Of a stretch of DNA of 18,882 bases, positions 12,098 through 18,882 are shown piece by piece; position 1 is the stretch's first letter, and each line of letters begins with the position of its first letter. A program made the position numbers and the translations under genes. The notes beneath the pieces were generated by a model. It was given only the letters and a program-made list of their open reading frames with translations, did not search any database and was not told where the DNA came from. The stretch is from Nitrospirota bacterium. GTDB lineage: Bacteria > Nitrospirota > JACRHJ01. The stretch covers positions 1-18,882 of the forward strand of contig DAHWTK010000022.1 of the NCBI GenBank assembly GCA_027328825.1. The letters run 5' to 3'.

Positions 12098-14410
12098 ATG
12101 GCAAAGGATCTGATTGTAGTCGAATCGCCAGCGAAGGCGAAGACTATTAACAAGTATCTGGGCGACCGCTATGTTGTGAAGGCGTCCCTCGGCCACGTGC
12201 GGGATTTGCCAAGGAAGAGGCTCGCGGTAGACATTGAAAACGGCTTCATACCGGAGTACGAGGTAATAAAAGACAAATCCAAGGTGATTACGGAGCTGAA
12301 GAAGCTCGCCAAGTCCGCCGAAAAAATATACCTCGCGCCCGACCCCGACCGGGAGGGAGAGGCCATTGCCTGGCATGTCGCGGAGGAGATAAAGGCGCCG
12401 GGCGATAAAATCTTCCGCGTGCTTTTCAACGAGATTACAAAGCGCGGCGTTACCGAGGCCATGAAAAGCCCCGGCAAGATAGACATGAACAAGGTGGACG
12501 CCCAGCAGGCCCGGCGCGTCCTCGACAGGCTCGTCGGATACCAGGTAAGCCCGCTGCTTGGCAAAAAAGTAAAATGGGGCGCCTCTGCGGGCCGGGTGCA
12601 GTCTGTCGCGCTGAGGCTCGTCGTGGAACGGGAGCGGGAGATTCAGGCCTTCACCCCGAAGGAATACTGGAGCATTGCCGCAGCCCTCTCCGCCGACAGC
12701 CCGCCGCCCTTTATCGCAAAGATATTAAAATCGGACGGCAAGAAGTTTGAAATCCTTACCTCTGCACAGGCTGAAGAAATAACCGCCTACTTAAAAGAGC
12801 AGGCCTTCATCGTCTCCAAGGTGGACAAAAAGGAGAAGAAGCAGTATCCCGTCCCGCCATTCACCACCAGCAAACTCCAGCAGGAGGCCGCAAGGAAGCT
12901 CCGGTTCTCAGCCAAAAAGACAATGCTCGTCGCCCAGCAGCTGTACGAAGGCCTGGAAATAGGCCCGGAGGGCGCGGTCGGCCTCATAACCTACATGAGG
13001 ACGGATTCCGTCCGAGTATCCAGAGAAGCGGTGGATGAGGCGCGGGCCCTGATAACCGATAAATACGGGAAAAACTATCTTCCGGAGAAACCGCCCGTCT
13101 ATGCGTCCCAGAAGAAGGCGCAGGAGGCACACGAGGCAATCAGGCCCACTTCCGTCGGGCGGGAGCCGGACGCCGTGAAGGACTACTTGGACCGTGACCA
13201 GCTTGCGCTCTACCGCCTTATATGGAACCGCTTCCTGGCCAGTCAGATGAACCCGGCAATTCTTGACATGACCGGTGTCGACATACAGGCGGGCAGATAC
13301 GGTTTCAAGGCTAACGGCTCGGTTGTGAAGTTCCCCGGCTTCAGGGCGCTTTACATGGAAGGCAGAGACGAGGAAAAAGCGGACAAGGAAACCGAAGAGG
13401 GCGCCGAATCCGAAACCTCCGTAAATCTTCCTCCGCTCCGGGTGGGAGACCTCCTGAAGTTGAATGAATTGACGCCGCGCCAGCACTTTACACAGCCGCC
13501 GCCCAAATATACGGAAGCCTCGCTTGTAAAGGAACTGGAGGAAAAGGGGATTGGCCGACCGAGCACCTATGCGACGATAATGTCCACGATTGTGGACCGC
13601 GAATACGTGGAGAAAAAGAGCAATGCGTTTTCTCCGACAGAACTCGGCTTTATAGTAACGGATCTTCTGGTGGAGAGTTTCCCCGATCTTTTCAACGTCG
13701 AGTTCACAGCGAAGATGGAAGACGAGCTCGACGAGATAGAAGAAGGGCGGATGCAGTGGGTTGACACGGTAAGGGAATTCTACGACCCGTTCGAGAAGAG
13801 CCTGATAAGCGCGCAGAAAGGCATGAGAAACGTCAAGCGCGAAGAAACTCCTACCGACATCGAGTGCGAGAAGTGCGGCAGGAAGATGGTGATAAAGTGG
13901 GGCAGGAACGGGCGCTTCCTGGCCTGCCCGGGATACCCTGAATGCAAGAATACCAGGCCGCTTCCGGGCGAGGGCGGCGAGGGCGAGAACGCCGGGACAC
14001 AGGCGAAGGAGCCTGAGGCGACCGGCGAGAAATGCCCGAAGTGCGGGAGTCCCATGGTGATAAAGTCCGGCAGGTTCGGCAAGTTCATGGCGTGCAGCGC
14101 ATACCCGCAGTGCAAGACGACGAGGCCGATACCCCTGGGCGTAAGCTGCCCGAAGTGCGGGGGGGATCTCTCCGAGCGAAGGACAAAGGGAGGCAAACCG
14201 TTCTACGGGTGCAGCAATTATCCGAAGTGCGACTTCGCCTCATGGGACAGGCCCGTTCCCAAGGAATGCCCGGAGTGCAAAAGCCCGTATCTGGTGGAAA
14301 AATACAGCAAGAAGGACGGCCCGTACATAGCCTGCCCGAACAAGGACTGCGGATACAAGGAAGAGCCTGCCGGAGAAAAGACTGCGGCAGGCGAAGCAGG
14401 GGGAAAATAG
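12098..14410 (+). CDS. topA: DNA topoisomerase I (type IA) with four zinc ribbons
   Basis: A 770-residue type IA topoisomerase that relaxes negative supercoils by cutting one strand through a 5'-phosphotyrosine. The TOPRIM domain shows VVESPAKAK with Glu9 and DPDREGE at 82-88. The catalytic tyrosine is Tyr299 in GLITYMRTDS. The toroid-forming core runs to about 585. Four zinc-ribbon repeats follow at about 588-623, 645-678, 682-712 and 722-755, each with paired Cys-x2-Cys and a second Cys pair (for example CEKC with CPGYPEC, CPKC with CSAYPQC); all appear intact. The ribosome-binding site (AGAGGA) is about a dozen bases before ATG 12098, a little far. The gene ends three bases before acs. Confidence 0.97.
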   Translation: MAKDLIVVESPAKAKTINKYLGDRYVVKASLGHVRDLPRKRLAVDIENGFIPEYEVIKDKSKVITELKKLAKSAEKIYLAPDPDREGEAIAWHVAEEIKAPGDKIFRVLFNEITKRGVTEAMKSPGKIDMNKVDAQQARRVLDRLVGYQVSPLLGKKVKWGASAGRVQSVALRLVVEREREIQAFTPKEYWSIAAALSADSPPPFIAKILKSDGKKFEILTSAQAEEITAYLKEQAFIVSKVDKKEKKQYPVPPFTTSKLQQEAARKLRFSAKKTMLVAQQLYEGLEIGPEGAVGLITYMRTDSVRVSREAVDEARALITDKYGKNYLPEKPPVYASQKKAQEAHEAIRPTSVGREPDAVKDYLDRDQLALYRLIWNRFLASQMNPAILDMTGVDIQAGRYGFKANGSVVKFPGFRALYMEGRDEEKADKETEEGAESETSVNLPPLRVGDLLKLNELTPRQHFTQPPPKYTEASLVKELEEKGIGRPSTYATIMSTIVDREYVEKKSNAFSPTELGFIVTDLLVESFPDLFNVEFTAKMEDELDEIEEGRMQWVDTVREFYDPFEKSLISAQKGMRNVKREETPTDIECEKCGRKMVIKWGRNGRFLACPGYPECKNTRPLPGEGGEGENAGTQAKEPEATGEKCPKCGSPMVIKSGRFGKFMACSAYPQCKTTRPIPLGVSCPKCGGDLSERRTKGGKPFYGCSNYPKCDFASWDRPVPKECPECKSPYLVEKYSKKDGPYIACPNKDCGYKEEPAGEKTAAGEAGGK

Positions 14411-14413
14411 CAG

Positions 14414-16393
14414 ATGTCGGAACATAACATAGAGGTATTCCTCGACGAACAAAGGCTATTCCCGCCAAGGGAAAAATTTTCCAAGAACGCACACATAAAG
14501 AGCATAGAGGAATACGAGAGGCTCTATAAGTGGTCCGTCGAGGACCCGGAAGACTTCTGGGCGGAGATGGCGCAGACCAACCTCGTCTGGTTCAAGAAAT
14601 GGGACAGCGTCCTCGATTACGACTTCGGCAAGCCGTATATACACTGGTTCAAGGGCGGAAAGCTGAACGTCTCTTACAACTGCCTCGACCGCTACGTAAA
14701 TACCCCTTCCTACAGAAACAAGGCCGCGATTATCTGGGAGGCCGACGACGGGACCTACAAGACCTACACGTATCAGCAGCTTTACAGGGAGGTCAACCGG
14801 TTCGCCAACGTCCTGAAGAAAAAAGGAGTGAAAAAGGGAGACAGGGTCTCCATATATCTCCCGATGATACCGGAGCTTGCCATATCCATGCTTGCGTGCG
14901 CAAGGATAGGCGCCGTTCACAGCATAGTCTTCGGCGGCTTCTCGGCCTCCGCCCTCAGGGACAGGATACAGGACTGCGAGGCCTCTCTTCTTATAACGGC
15001 GGACGGAGGCGTGCGGGGAGGCAGGCACGTGCCCCTGAAGGCCGCGGCGGACGAGGCGCTTAACGAGTGTCCGTCCGTGAAGGGTGTCATAGTCGTCAGC
15101 CGCGCGGACAACGGCGCAATAGACATGGAGCCGGGCCGCGATACGTGGTGGCACGACGAGATGTGCTGCAAGGAGATAGCTAATTATTGCGAGCCGGAGT
15201 GGATGGATGCGGAAGACCCGCTCTTCATACTTTATACCTCCGGTTCCACGGGAAAGCCCAAGGGCGTGCTGCATACGACCGGCGGCTACCTGCTCTATAC
15301 GAACCTTACCTTCCGGTGGATTTTCGACTACAAGGAAGAGGACATACATTTCTGCACGGCGGACATAGGCTGGGTTACGGGCCACAGCTATGTCGTTTAC
15401 GGCCCGCTTTCAAACGGCGCAACCACGCTTATCTTCGAGGGTGTGCCGACCTACCCGGACCATGGCCGCTTCTGGCAGATAGTCGAGAAGTTCGGCGTAA
15501 ACATATTCTATACCGCGCCCACTGCTATAAGGGCCCTTATGAAGGAGGGCGAGAAGTGGCCGCGCATATACGACCTGTCCTCTCTCAAGGTACTGGGCAC
15601 CGTAGGCGAGCCTATAAACCCCGAAGCCTGGATGTGGTATCACAAAAACATCGGCGGGGGGAAACTGCCAATTGTGGATACCTGGTGGCAGACGGAGACC
15701 GGCGGGATTCTCATCACGCCGCTCCCCGGCGCCATGACGCTCAAGCCGGGCTCCGCCACGAGGCCGTTCCCGGGCGTCGTGCCGAGGGTTGTGGACGAGA
15801 AGGGCAAGCCGGTTCTTCCGAACGAGGGCGGATACCTGATAATCGAAAAACCGTGGCCCGGAATGATACGCGGCACCTGGGGAGACCCGGAGCAAAAAAG
15901 AATAAAGGACGTCTATTTCAGCCGCTTCCCGGGAACATATTTCACCGGCGACGGCGCAAGGGTGGACGAAGACGGAGACTTCTGGCTGATGGGCCGCATT
16001 GACGACGTAATCAACGTTTCCGGCCACAGGCTCGGAACCGCCGAGGTGGAGAGCGCGCTCGTATCGCACGAGGCCGTCGCAGAAGCCGCGGTGGTCGGCT
16101 ACCCGCACGACATCAAGGGAGAAGGGATTTACGTATACGTTACGCTTAAAGAGGGCTTCACGCCTTCCGAAAATTTAAAGAAAACGCTCATAGGCCACGT
16201 CCGGACGGTTATAGGGCCAATCGCCTCCCCGGACAAGCTCCAGTTCGCGCCGGGGCTTCCCAAGACCAGGAGCGGCAAAATAATGCGCAGGATCCTCCGT
16301 AAGATAGCCGCGAACGAGCTCGAAAGCCTGGGGGATACCTCCACCCTGGCCGACCCGTCTGTCGTAGATAACCTGGTTGCCAATAAATTATAA
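14414..16393 (+). CDS. acs: acetyl-CoA synthetase (AMP-forming)
   Basis: Activates acetate with ATP and CoA to acetyl-CoA through an acetyl-AMP intermediate, in the cytosol. The 659-residue length is normal. Seen motifs: the nucleotide-binding YTSGSTGKPKG at 274-284, the acyl-pocket stretch DTWWQTETGG near 422-431, whose second Trp is typical of acetate-specific enzymes, the hinge region YFTGDGARVDEDGDFWLMGR, and the C-terminal PKTRSGKIMRR with Lys622, the lysine that is acetylated to switch off the enzyme in other bacteria. AGGGGG lies about ten bases before ATG 14414. Only three bases separate it from topA, so both are probably on one mRNA, an unusual functional pairing. A terminator-like hairpin lies 44 bases after the stop. 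Confidence 0.97.
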   Translation: MSEHNIEVFLDEQRLFPPREKFSKNAHIKSIEEYERLYKWSVEDPEDFWAEMAQTNLVWFKKWDSVLDYDFGKPYIHWFKGGKLNVSYNCLDRYVNTPSYRNKAAIIWEADDGTYKTYTYQQLYREVNRFANVLKKKGVKKGDRVSIYLPMIPELAISMLACARIGAVHSIVFGGFSASALRDRIQDCEASLLITADGGVRGGRHVPLKAAADEALNECPSVKGVIVVSRADNGAIDMEPGRDTWWHDEMCCKEIANYCEPEWMDAEDPLFILYTSGSTGKPKGVLHTTGGYLLYTNLTFRWIFDYKEEDIHFCTADIGWVTGHSYVVYGPLSNGATTLIFEGVPTYPDHGRFWQIVEKFGVNIFYTAPTAIRALMKEGEKWPRIYDLSSLKVLGTVGEPINPEAWMWYHKNIGGGKLPIVDTWWQTETGGILITPLPGAMTLKPGSATRPFPGVVPRVVDEKGKPVLPNEGGYLIIEKPWPGMIRGTWGDPEQKRIKDVYFSRFPGTYFTGDGARVDEDGDFWLMGRIDDVINVSGHRLGTAEVESALVSHEAVAEAAVVGYPHDIKGEGIYVYVTLKEGFTPSENLKKTLIGHVRTVIGPIASPDKLQFAPGLPKTRSGKIMRRILRKIAANELESLGDTSTLADPSVVDNLVANKL

Positions 16394-16402
16394 AAATTTC
16401 TA

Positions 16403-16431
16403 TTGACAATATTATTCCAAATAATTTATAT
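16403..16431 (+). promoter_or_regulatory. promoter of the cold-shock gene
   Basis: Perfect TTGACA (16403-16408), 17-base spacer, TTATAT (16426-16431). The predicted start near 16437 falls at the beginning of the terminator hairpin at 16437-16457. Confidence 0.7.
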
Positions 16432-16436
16432 TTCAG

Positions 16437-16457
16437 CGCGAGGTCGTCGCGTTTTTT
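16437..16457 (+). terminator. intrinsic terminator between acs and csp
   Basis: CGCGA (16437-16441) pairs with TCGCG (16447-16451) around GGTCG, followed by six T (16452-16457). It can end acs transcripts, but it also lies at the very start of the csp transcript. Confidence 0.6.
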
Positions 16458-16563
16458 ATGCATATTCATACGCGGCTTTTATCTGACGGGGGGCTTCGGC
16501 CTCCAATTTTAAAACCGGCTGCATATGACGCCGGTCCGGGTCTTAAGAGACGGAAGGAGCTTT
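16438..16563 (+). promoter_or_regulatory. long structured 5' leader of the cold-shock gene
   Basis: About 125 bases separate the predicted start from the csp ATG. After the 5' terminator-like hairpin come a stem GGGGGC-TTCG-GCCTCC (16489-16504) capped by a UUCG tetraloop and a stem ACCGGC/GCCGGT (16514-16519 with 16530-16535). Long structured leaders are characteristic of cspA-type genes, where they control mRNA stability and translation by temperature. I do not see a clear E. coli cold box. Confidence 0.55.
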
Positions 16564-16761
16564 ATGAGGGGAAAGGTAAAGTGGTTCAACGAGAGCAAGG
16601 GTTATGGTTTTATCGAGCCGGAGAGCGGCAAGGACGTATTCGTTCATTTTTCGGCAATCAAGATGGACGGCTATAAAACGCTTACGGAAGGCCAGGAGGT
16701 GGAGTTCGACGTAACCGAAGGGCCGAAAGGCCCGCAGGCCAGCAACGTAACAGCCGCCTGA
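16564..16761 (+). CDS. cold-shock domain protein (CspA family)
   Basis: A 65-residue single-domain RNA/ssDNA-binding protein, the normal length for bacterial Csp. It begins MRGKVKWFNESKGYGFIEPE and contains both nucleic-acid-binding motifs, RNP1 (KGYGFIEP, about 12-19) and RNP2 (DVFVHFSAI, about 24-32). Such proteins melt RNA secondary structure and act as RNA chaperones or antiterminators. ATG 16564 is chosen because AAGGAG (16554-16559) is just upstream and the fold starts there; the in-frame ATG at 16525 would add 13 residues and lies inside a leader hairpin loop. A strong terminator follows. Which paralogue it is (cspA, cspC and so on) cannot be told. Confidence 0.95.
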   Translation: MRGKVKWFNESKGYGFIEPESGKDVFVHFSAIKMDGYKTLTEGQEVEFDVTEGPKGPQASNVTAA

Positions 16762-16784
16762 TAAAAGAGCTACTTTAATAACCG

Positions 16785-16818
16785 GCCCCGGAAGGCAACT
16801 TCCGGGGCTCTTATTTTT
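16785..16818 (+). terminator. strong intrinsic terminator after the cold-shock gene
   Basis: GCCCCGGAAG (16785-16794) pairs perfectly with CTTCCGGGGC (16799-16808) around a GCAA tetraloop, followed by TCTTATTTTT. Confidence 0.95.
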
Positions 16819-16823
16819 ATTTC

Positions 16824-16855
16824 TTGAATTTTCAGGCAACAGCTATTATTATAAT
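16824..16855 (+). promoter_or_regulatory. promoter giving a leaderless transcript for the gene at 16861
   Basis: TTGAAT (16824-16829), 17-base spacer, TATTAT (16847-16852), overlapping a perfect TATAAT (16850-16855). Either -10 box places the transcription start at about 16859-16862, at the ATG. Confidence 0.55.
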
Positions 16856-16860
16856 CGCTG

Positions 16861-17565
16861 ATGGAAAAACTTCATCTGCTGATTGTCGACGACGACGAGG
16901 AAGTGAGCGAGTTTATGAGGCTTCGCATCAGCCACGATGCGAAACACTTCCTCATCGACTGCGCATATACCGCTGAAGACTGCCTGAAATATCTCCGGGA
17001 AAACAAGGTTGACTGCGTGCTCTGCGATTACCAGATGCCCACCATGGGAGGAATGGAGATACTCCTTCACGCAAAGAAAATGGGCCTGGACACGCCTTTT
17101 ATTTTCGTTACCGGGCAGGGCAGCGAAGAGGTTGCGAGGGAGGCGTTCAAGAACGGTGCGTTCGATTATTTCACCAAGGAGATAGGCTTTGCCCATTTCG
17201 CCAGGATAATCAATTCCATCGAGCAGGCGGTACTGAAAAGACATGCCGAGAAGGCCCGGGCCGCCGCCGAAGAGGCCATGAAAAAACAAGTCTCGGACAG
17301 GAAGAGGCTCGAACGGCAGAGGGCCGACCTCTTCGCCACGGTGGCGCACGATATTAAATCCCCGCTCACTGCGATACTCGGATATTCCGACATGCTGCTA
17401 AAGGAAGCGAAAGACCAGGAAACCAGCCAGATAATAAGCGGTATCCGGAGCAGCTGCCTGAAAATAAAAGGCATAATGGAAGAGTTCCCATTGACAATCT
17501 CGCGCCTGGAATCCCCGGAGTATCCGCTTGAGGAGCCGCTTCGGGATCCTGCGAAGAATATATAA
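16861..17565 (+). CDS. response regulator receiver fused to HisKA domain, no ATPase domain
   Basis: A 234-residue cytosolic signalling protein. An N-terminal receiver domain (about 4-122) has the acidic group Asp10-Asp12, phosphoacceptor Asp56 in LCDYQMP, Thr84 and Lys106. A coiled-coil linker (about 123-155, Ala/Lys/Glu-rich) leads to a HisKA dimerisation/phosphoacceptor domain with His163 in VAHDIKSPLTAILGYSDMLL. The protein stops after the second HisKA helix, at ISRLESPEYPL, where a kinase would enter its HATPase_c domain. No reading frame downstream to 17710 continues it. It may be a naturally short phosphorelay protein or a truncated hybrid kinase. There is no ribosome-binding site; a -10 box lies 5-8 bases before the ATG. 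Confidence 0.85.
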   Translation: MEKLHLLIVDDDEEVSEFMRLRISHDAKHFLIDCAYTAEDCLKYLRENKVDCVLCDYQMPTMGGMEILLHAKKMGLDTPFIFVTGQGSEEVAREAFKNGAFDYFTKEIGFAHFARIINSIEQAVLKRHAEKARAAAEEAMKKQVSDRKRLERQRADLFATVAHDIKSPLTAILGYSDMLLKEAKDQETSQIISGIRSSCLKIKGIMEEFPLTISRLESPEYPLEEPLRDPAKNI

Positions 17566-17650
17566 CTTTTTTTAAGCGTTTTCTCGACAGTCCCGCCCGC
17601 CGGGCAGTCCCTTTCCCGGTGATAAAATAAAAATTTTTCTTAGACAAATC

Positions 17651-17678
17651 TTAATTTTAGCTTCCATGATGATATAAT
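17651..17678 (+). promoter_or_regulatory. possible promoter of the DUF748 gene
   Basis: A perfect TATAAT (17673-17678) in an AT-rich block with a poor -35 candidate TTAATT (17651-17656, 16-base spacer). The rest of the gap 17566-17710 shows only a small GC stem (near 17592-17610) without a T tract. Confidence 0.4.
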
Positions 17679-17710
17679 CTTAATAAATAATGTCTTGAGG
17701 GTATAAATAC

Positions 17711-18882
17711 ATGTGGAAACCGCACCTGAAAGAGAACGTTTTTACTGTCCAGAAAATCCTGCTCATAATTGCCGGCGTTTTTATAGCCTATTCCCTGATC
17801 GGTTTTTTCGTCATTCCGCCCATAGTGCGAAAAATTGCGGAAAAAGACCTCTCCAAAAGTCTGAAAAGACCGGCAACCATCCGGAAAATCAGTTTTAATC
17901 CATACAATCTGACGCTTACAATCTACGGCCTCTCCGTATCCGGGCACAAGGGCGGCAGATTCATATCCGCAGATAAGATAACGGCGGATTTCCAGATAAT
18001 ATCCGTCTTTAAAGGCGGCGTGGTTTTAAGAGAACTGGTGGTGCATCATCCCTACGTGAGGATTGTGCGGAACGAGGACCTGACCTACAACTTTTCGGAC
18101 CTGCTTAGCGGACCTAAAAAGAAAAAAGGGAAACCGCTTAATTTCTGCCTCGATAATATAATCGTAAGCGGCGGCAGAGTGGATTTCGACGACCGGCCCA
18201 AAAAGGCCACGCACGTAATCGACGGGATAACCGTTATGGTGCCGTTTGTCTCAAATTTCCGATATGATACAGGCACATTTGTGCGTCCAGCTTTCTACGC
18301 CAGGCTCGACGGAAGGCCGATCGATTTAAAGGGCGAGACAAAGCCGTTCGCGAAGGGAGAGGAAACGTTATTCAACGTAAGGCTCGACGCTCTGAACATA
18401 CCCAGATATATGGAATATCTCCCGGAAAAATACAAGTTCAGGATTACCTCCGGGACATTGAGCGCAGGCGGGGCTGTTTCATTCGTCAACCCCGGTGACG
18501 GGACGACCCCGCGCCTTTTATACCAGGGAACCGTTTCGCTCGACGGGCTGAAAGTGGATAACCCGGACGGCTCGAATATTGCGACACTTTCCCATGCAGG
18601 GGTGAACGTTCAGGATGCGGAACCCCTTGCGGGGGACTATAAAATATCCAGTATTATAATCGACCGGCCCGGCCTAAACATTGTGCGGGAGGCGGACGGG
18701 AAGTATAACATACTGAAACTCCTTGGCCAGGGCTCGAAAACTCCGCCGAACCAGCGGAAAAATAAAAAGAAAAGCGGGAAAATACGTATCAGGCTGCACG
18801 ATTTTTCCCTGACCGGCGGCAAAATAAATTTTGCCGACATGTCCGTTCCGGGGCATTTCAAGACGTCTGTAACCGGCGCCTC
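17711..18882 (+). CDS. DUF748 / AsmA-like envelope protein (3' end beyond the window)
   Basis: The frame is open from ATG 17711 to the last base: 390 complete codons, no stop. One N-terminal membrane anchor (about 15-36) is followed by VRKIAEKDLSKSLKRPATI and FNPYNLTLTIYGLSV (near 62-76), the pattern that opens DUF748 proteins, then long beta-rich repeats typical of AsmA-like bridge proteins. Such proteins span the periplasm from the inner membrane, and several (YhdP, TamB, YdbH) move phospholipid to the outer membrane; for DUF748 members this is inference. A Lys/Arg/Asn-rich insert sits near 344-358. GAGGG about ten bases before the ATG is a fair ribosome-binding site. DUF748 proteins often exceed 900 residues, so most of the gene is probably missing here. 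Confidence 0.88.
   Translation, partial: MWKPHLKENVFTVQKILLIIAGVFIAYSLIGFFVIPPIVRKIAEKDLSKSLKRPATIRKISFNPYNLTLTIYGLSVSGHKGGRFISADKITADFQIISVFKGGVVLRELVVHHPYVRIVRNEDLTYNFSDLLSGPKKKKGKPLNFCLDNIIVSGGRVDFDDRPKKATHVIDGITVMVPFVSNFRYDTGTFVRPAFYARLDGRPIDLKGETKPFAKGEETLFNVRLDALNIPRYMEYLPEKYKFRITSGTLSAGGAVSFVNPGDGTTPRLLYQGTVSLDGLKVDNPDGSNIATLSHAGVNVQDAEPLAGDYKISSIIIDRPGLNIVREADGKYNILKLLGQGSKTPPNQRKNKKKSGKIRIRLHDFSLTGGKINFADMSVPGHFKTSVTGA

Noticed and set aside
14456..15385. 309-codon minus-strand open frame inside acs
   Set aside because: Shadow of a strongly conserved acs coding region; no ribosome-binding site or domain.
17585..17612. GC-rich stem after the REC-HisKA gene as a terminator
   Set aside because: The short CCCG/CGGG stem has no T tract on either strand close to it.

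Overview
The window looks like ordinary chromosome of a Gram-negative (diderm) bacterium. Outer-membrane markers are a phosphate-selective-type porin, a CpoB/YbgF lipoprotein and an AsmA-like DUF748 protein. The sequence is fairly GC-rich, with heavy use of ATA for Ile and AGG/CGG for Arg. The order LysM protein - dprA - smg (DUF494) - topA, plus a MoxR-less Bat cluster, resembles Desulfobacterota/Deltaproteobacteria (Geobacter-like) or Nitrospirota; this placement is an inference from gene content. I see no phage, transposon, CRISPR array, tRNA or rRNA.

Layout. (1) At 1-654 on the minus strand lies the 5' part of speD (AdoMet decarboxylase). Its leader has a promoter, a branched structured RNA of about 210 nt with an intrinsic terminator and a competing antiterminator helix, then a possible 36-codon ORF ending one base before the speD start. 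(2) At 784-4510 (+) is a four-gene overlapping operon: DUF58, BatA, BatB, BatC. The expected BatB start codon reads ATA. (3) At 4525-5871 (+) is a Tat export operon (TatA/B-type protein and TatC) with its own promoter and terminator. (4) At 5913-7466 is a monocistronic Porin_O_P porin. (5) At 7485-8060 are two small unknown genes on a probably leaderless transcript. (6) At 8093-11392 are cpoB, a LysM protein with a short N-terminal repeat, and dprA, closely packed. (7) At 11396-16393 are smg, topA and acs. (8) At 16403-16818 is a cold-shock gene whose promoter lies upstream of a terminator hairpin in a structured leader. (9) At 16824-17565 is a REC-HisKA protein lacking a kinase ATPase domain, again probably leaderless. 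(10) From 17711 to the end is the start of a DUF748 envelope protein.

How the genes fit together. Bat, Tat, porin, CpoB, LysM and DUF748 are all envelope functions. dprA/smg/topA is the common DNA-processing neighbourhood, here continued by acetyl-CoA synthetase. The least ordinary parts are regulatory: the switch-like speD leader with small ORFs, the ATA start of batB, the terminator inside the csp leader and the two leaderless-looking promoters. The best candidate for something undescribed is the speD leader RNA. It matches no riboswitch class I can recognise, and its structure is hand-folded, not computed.
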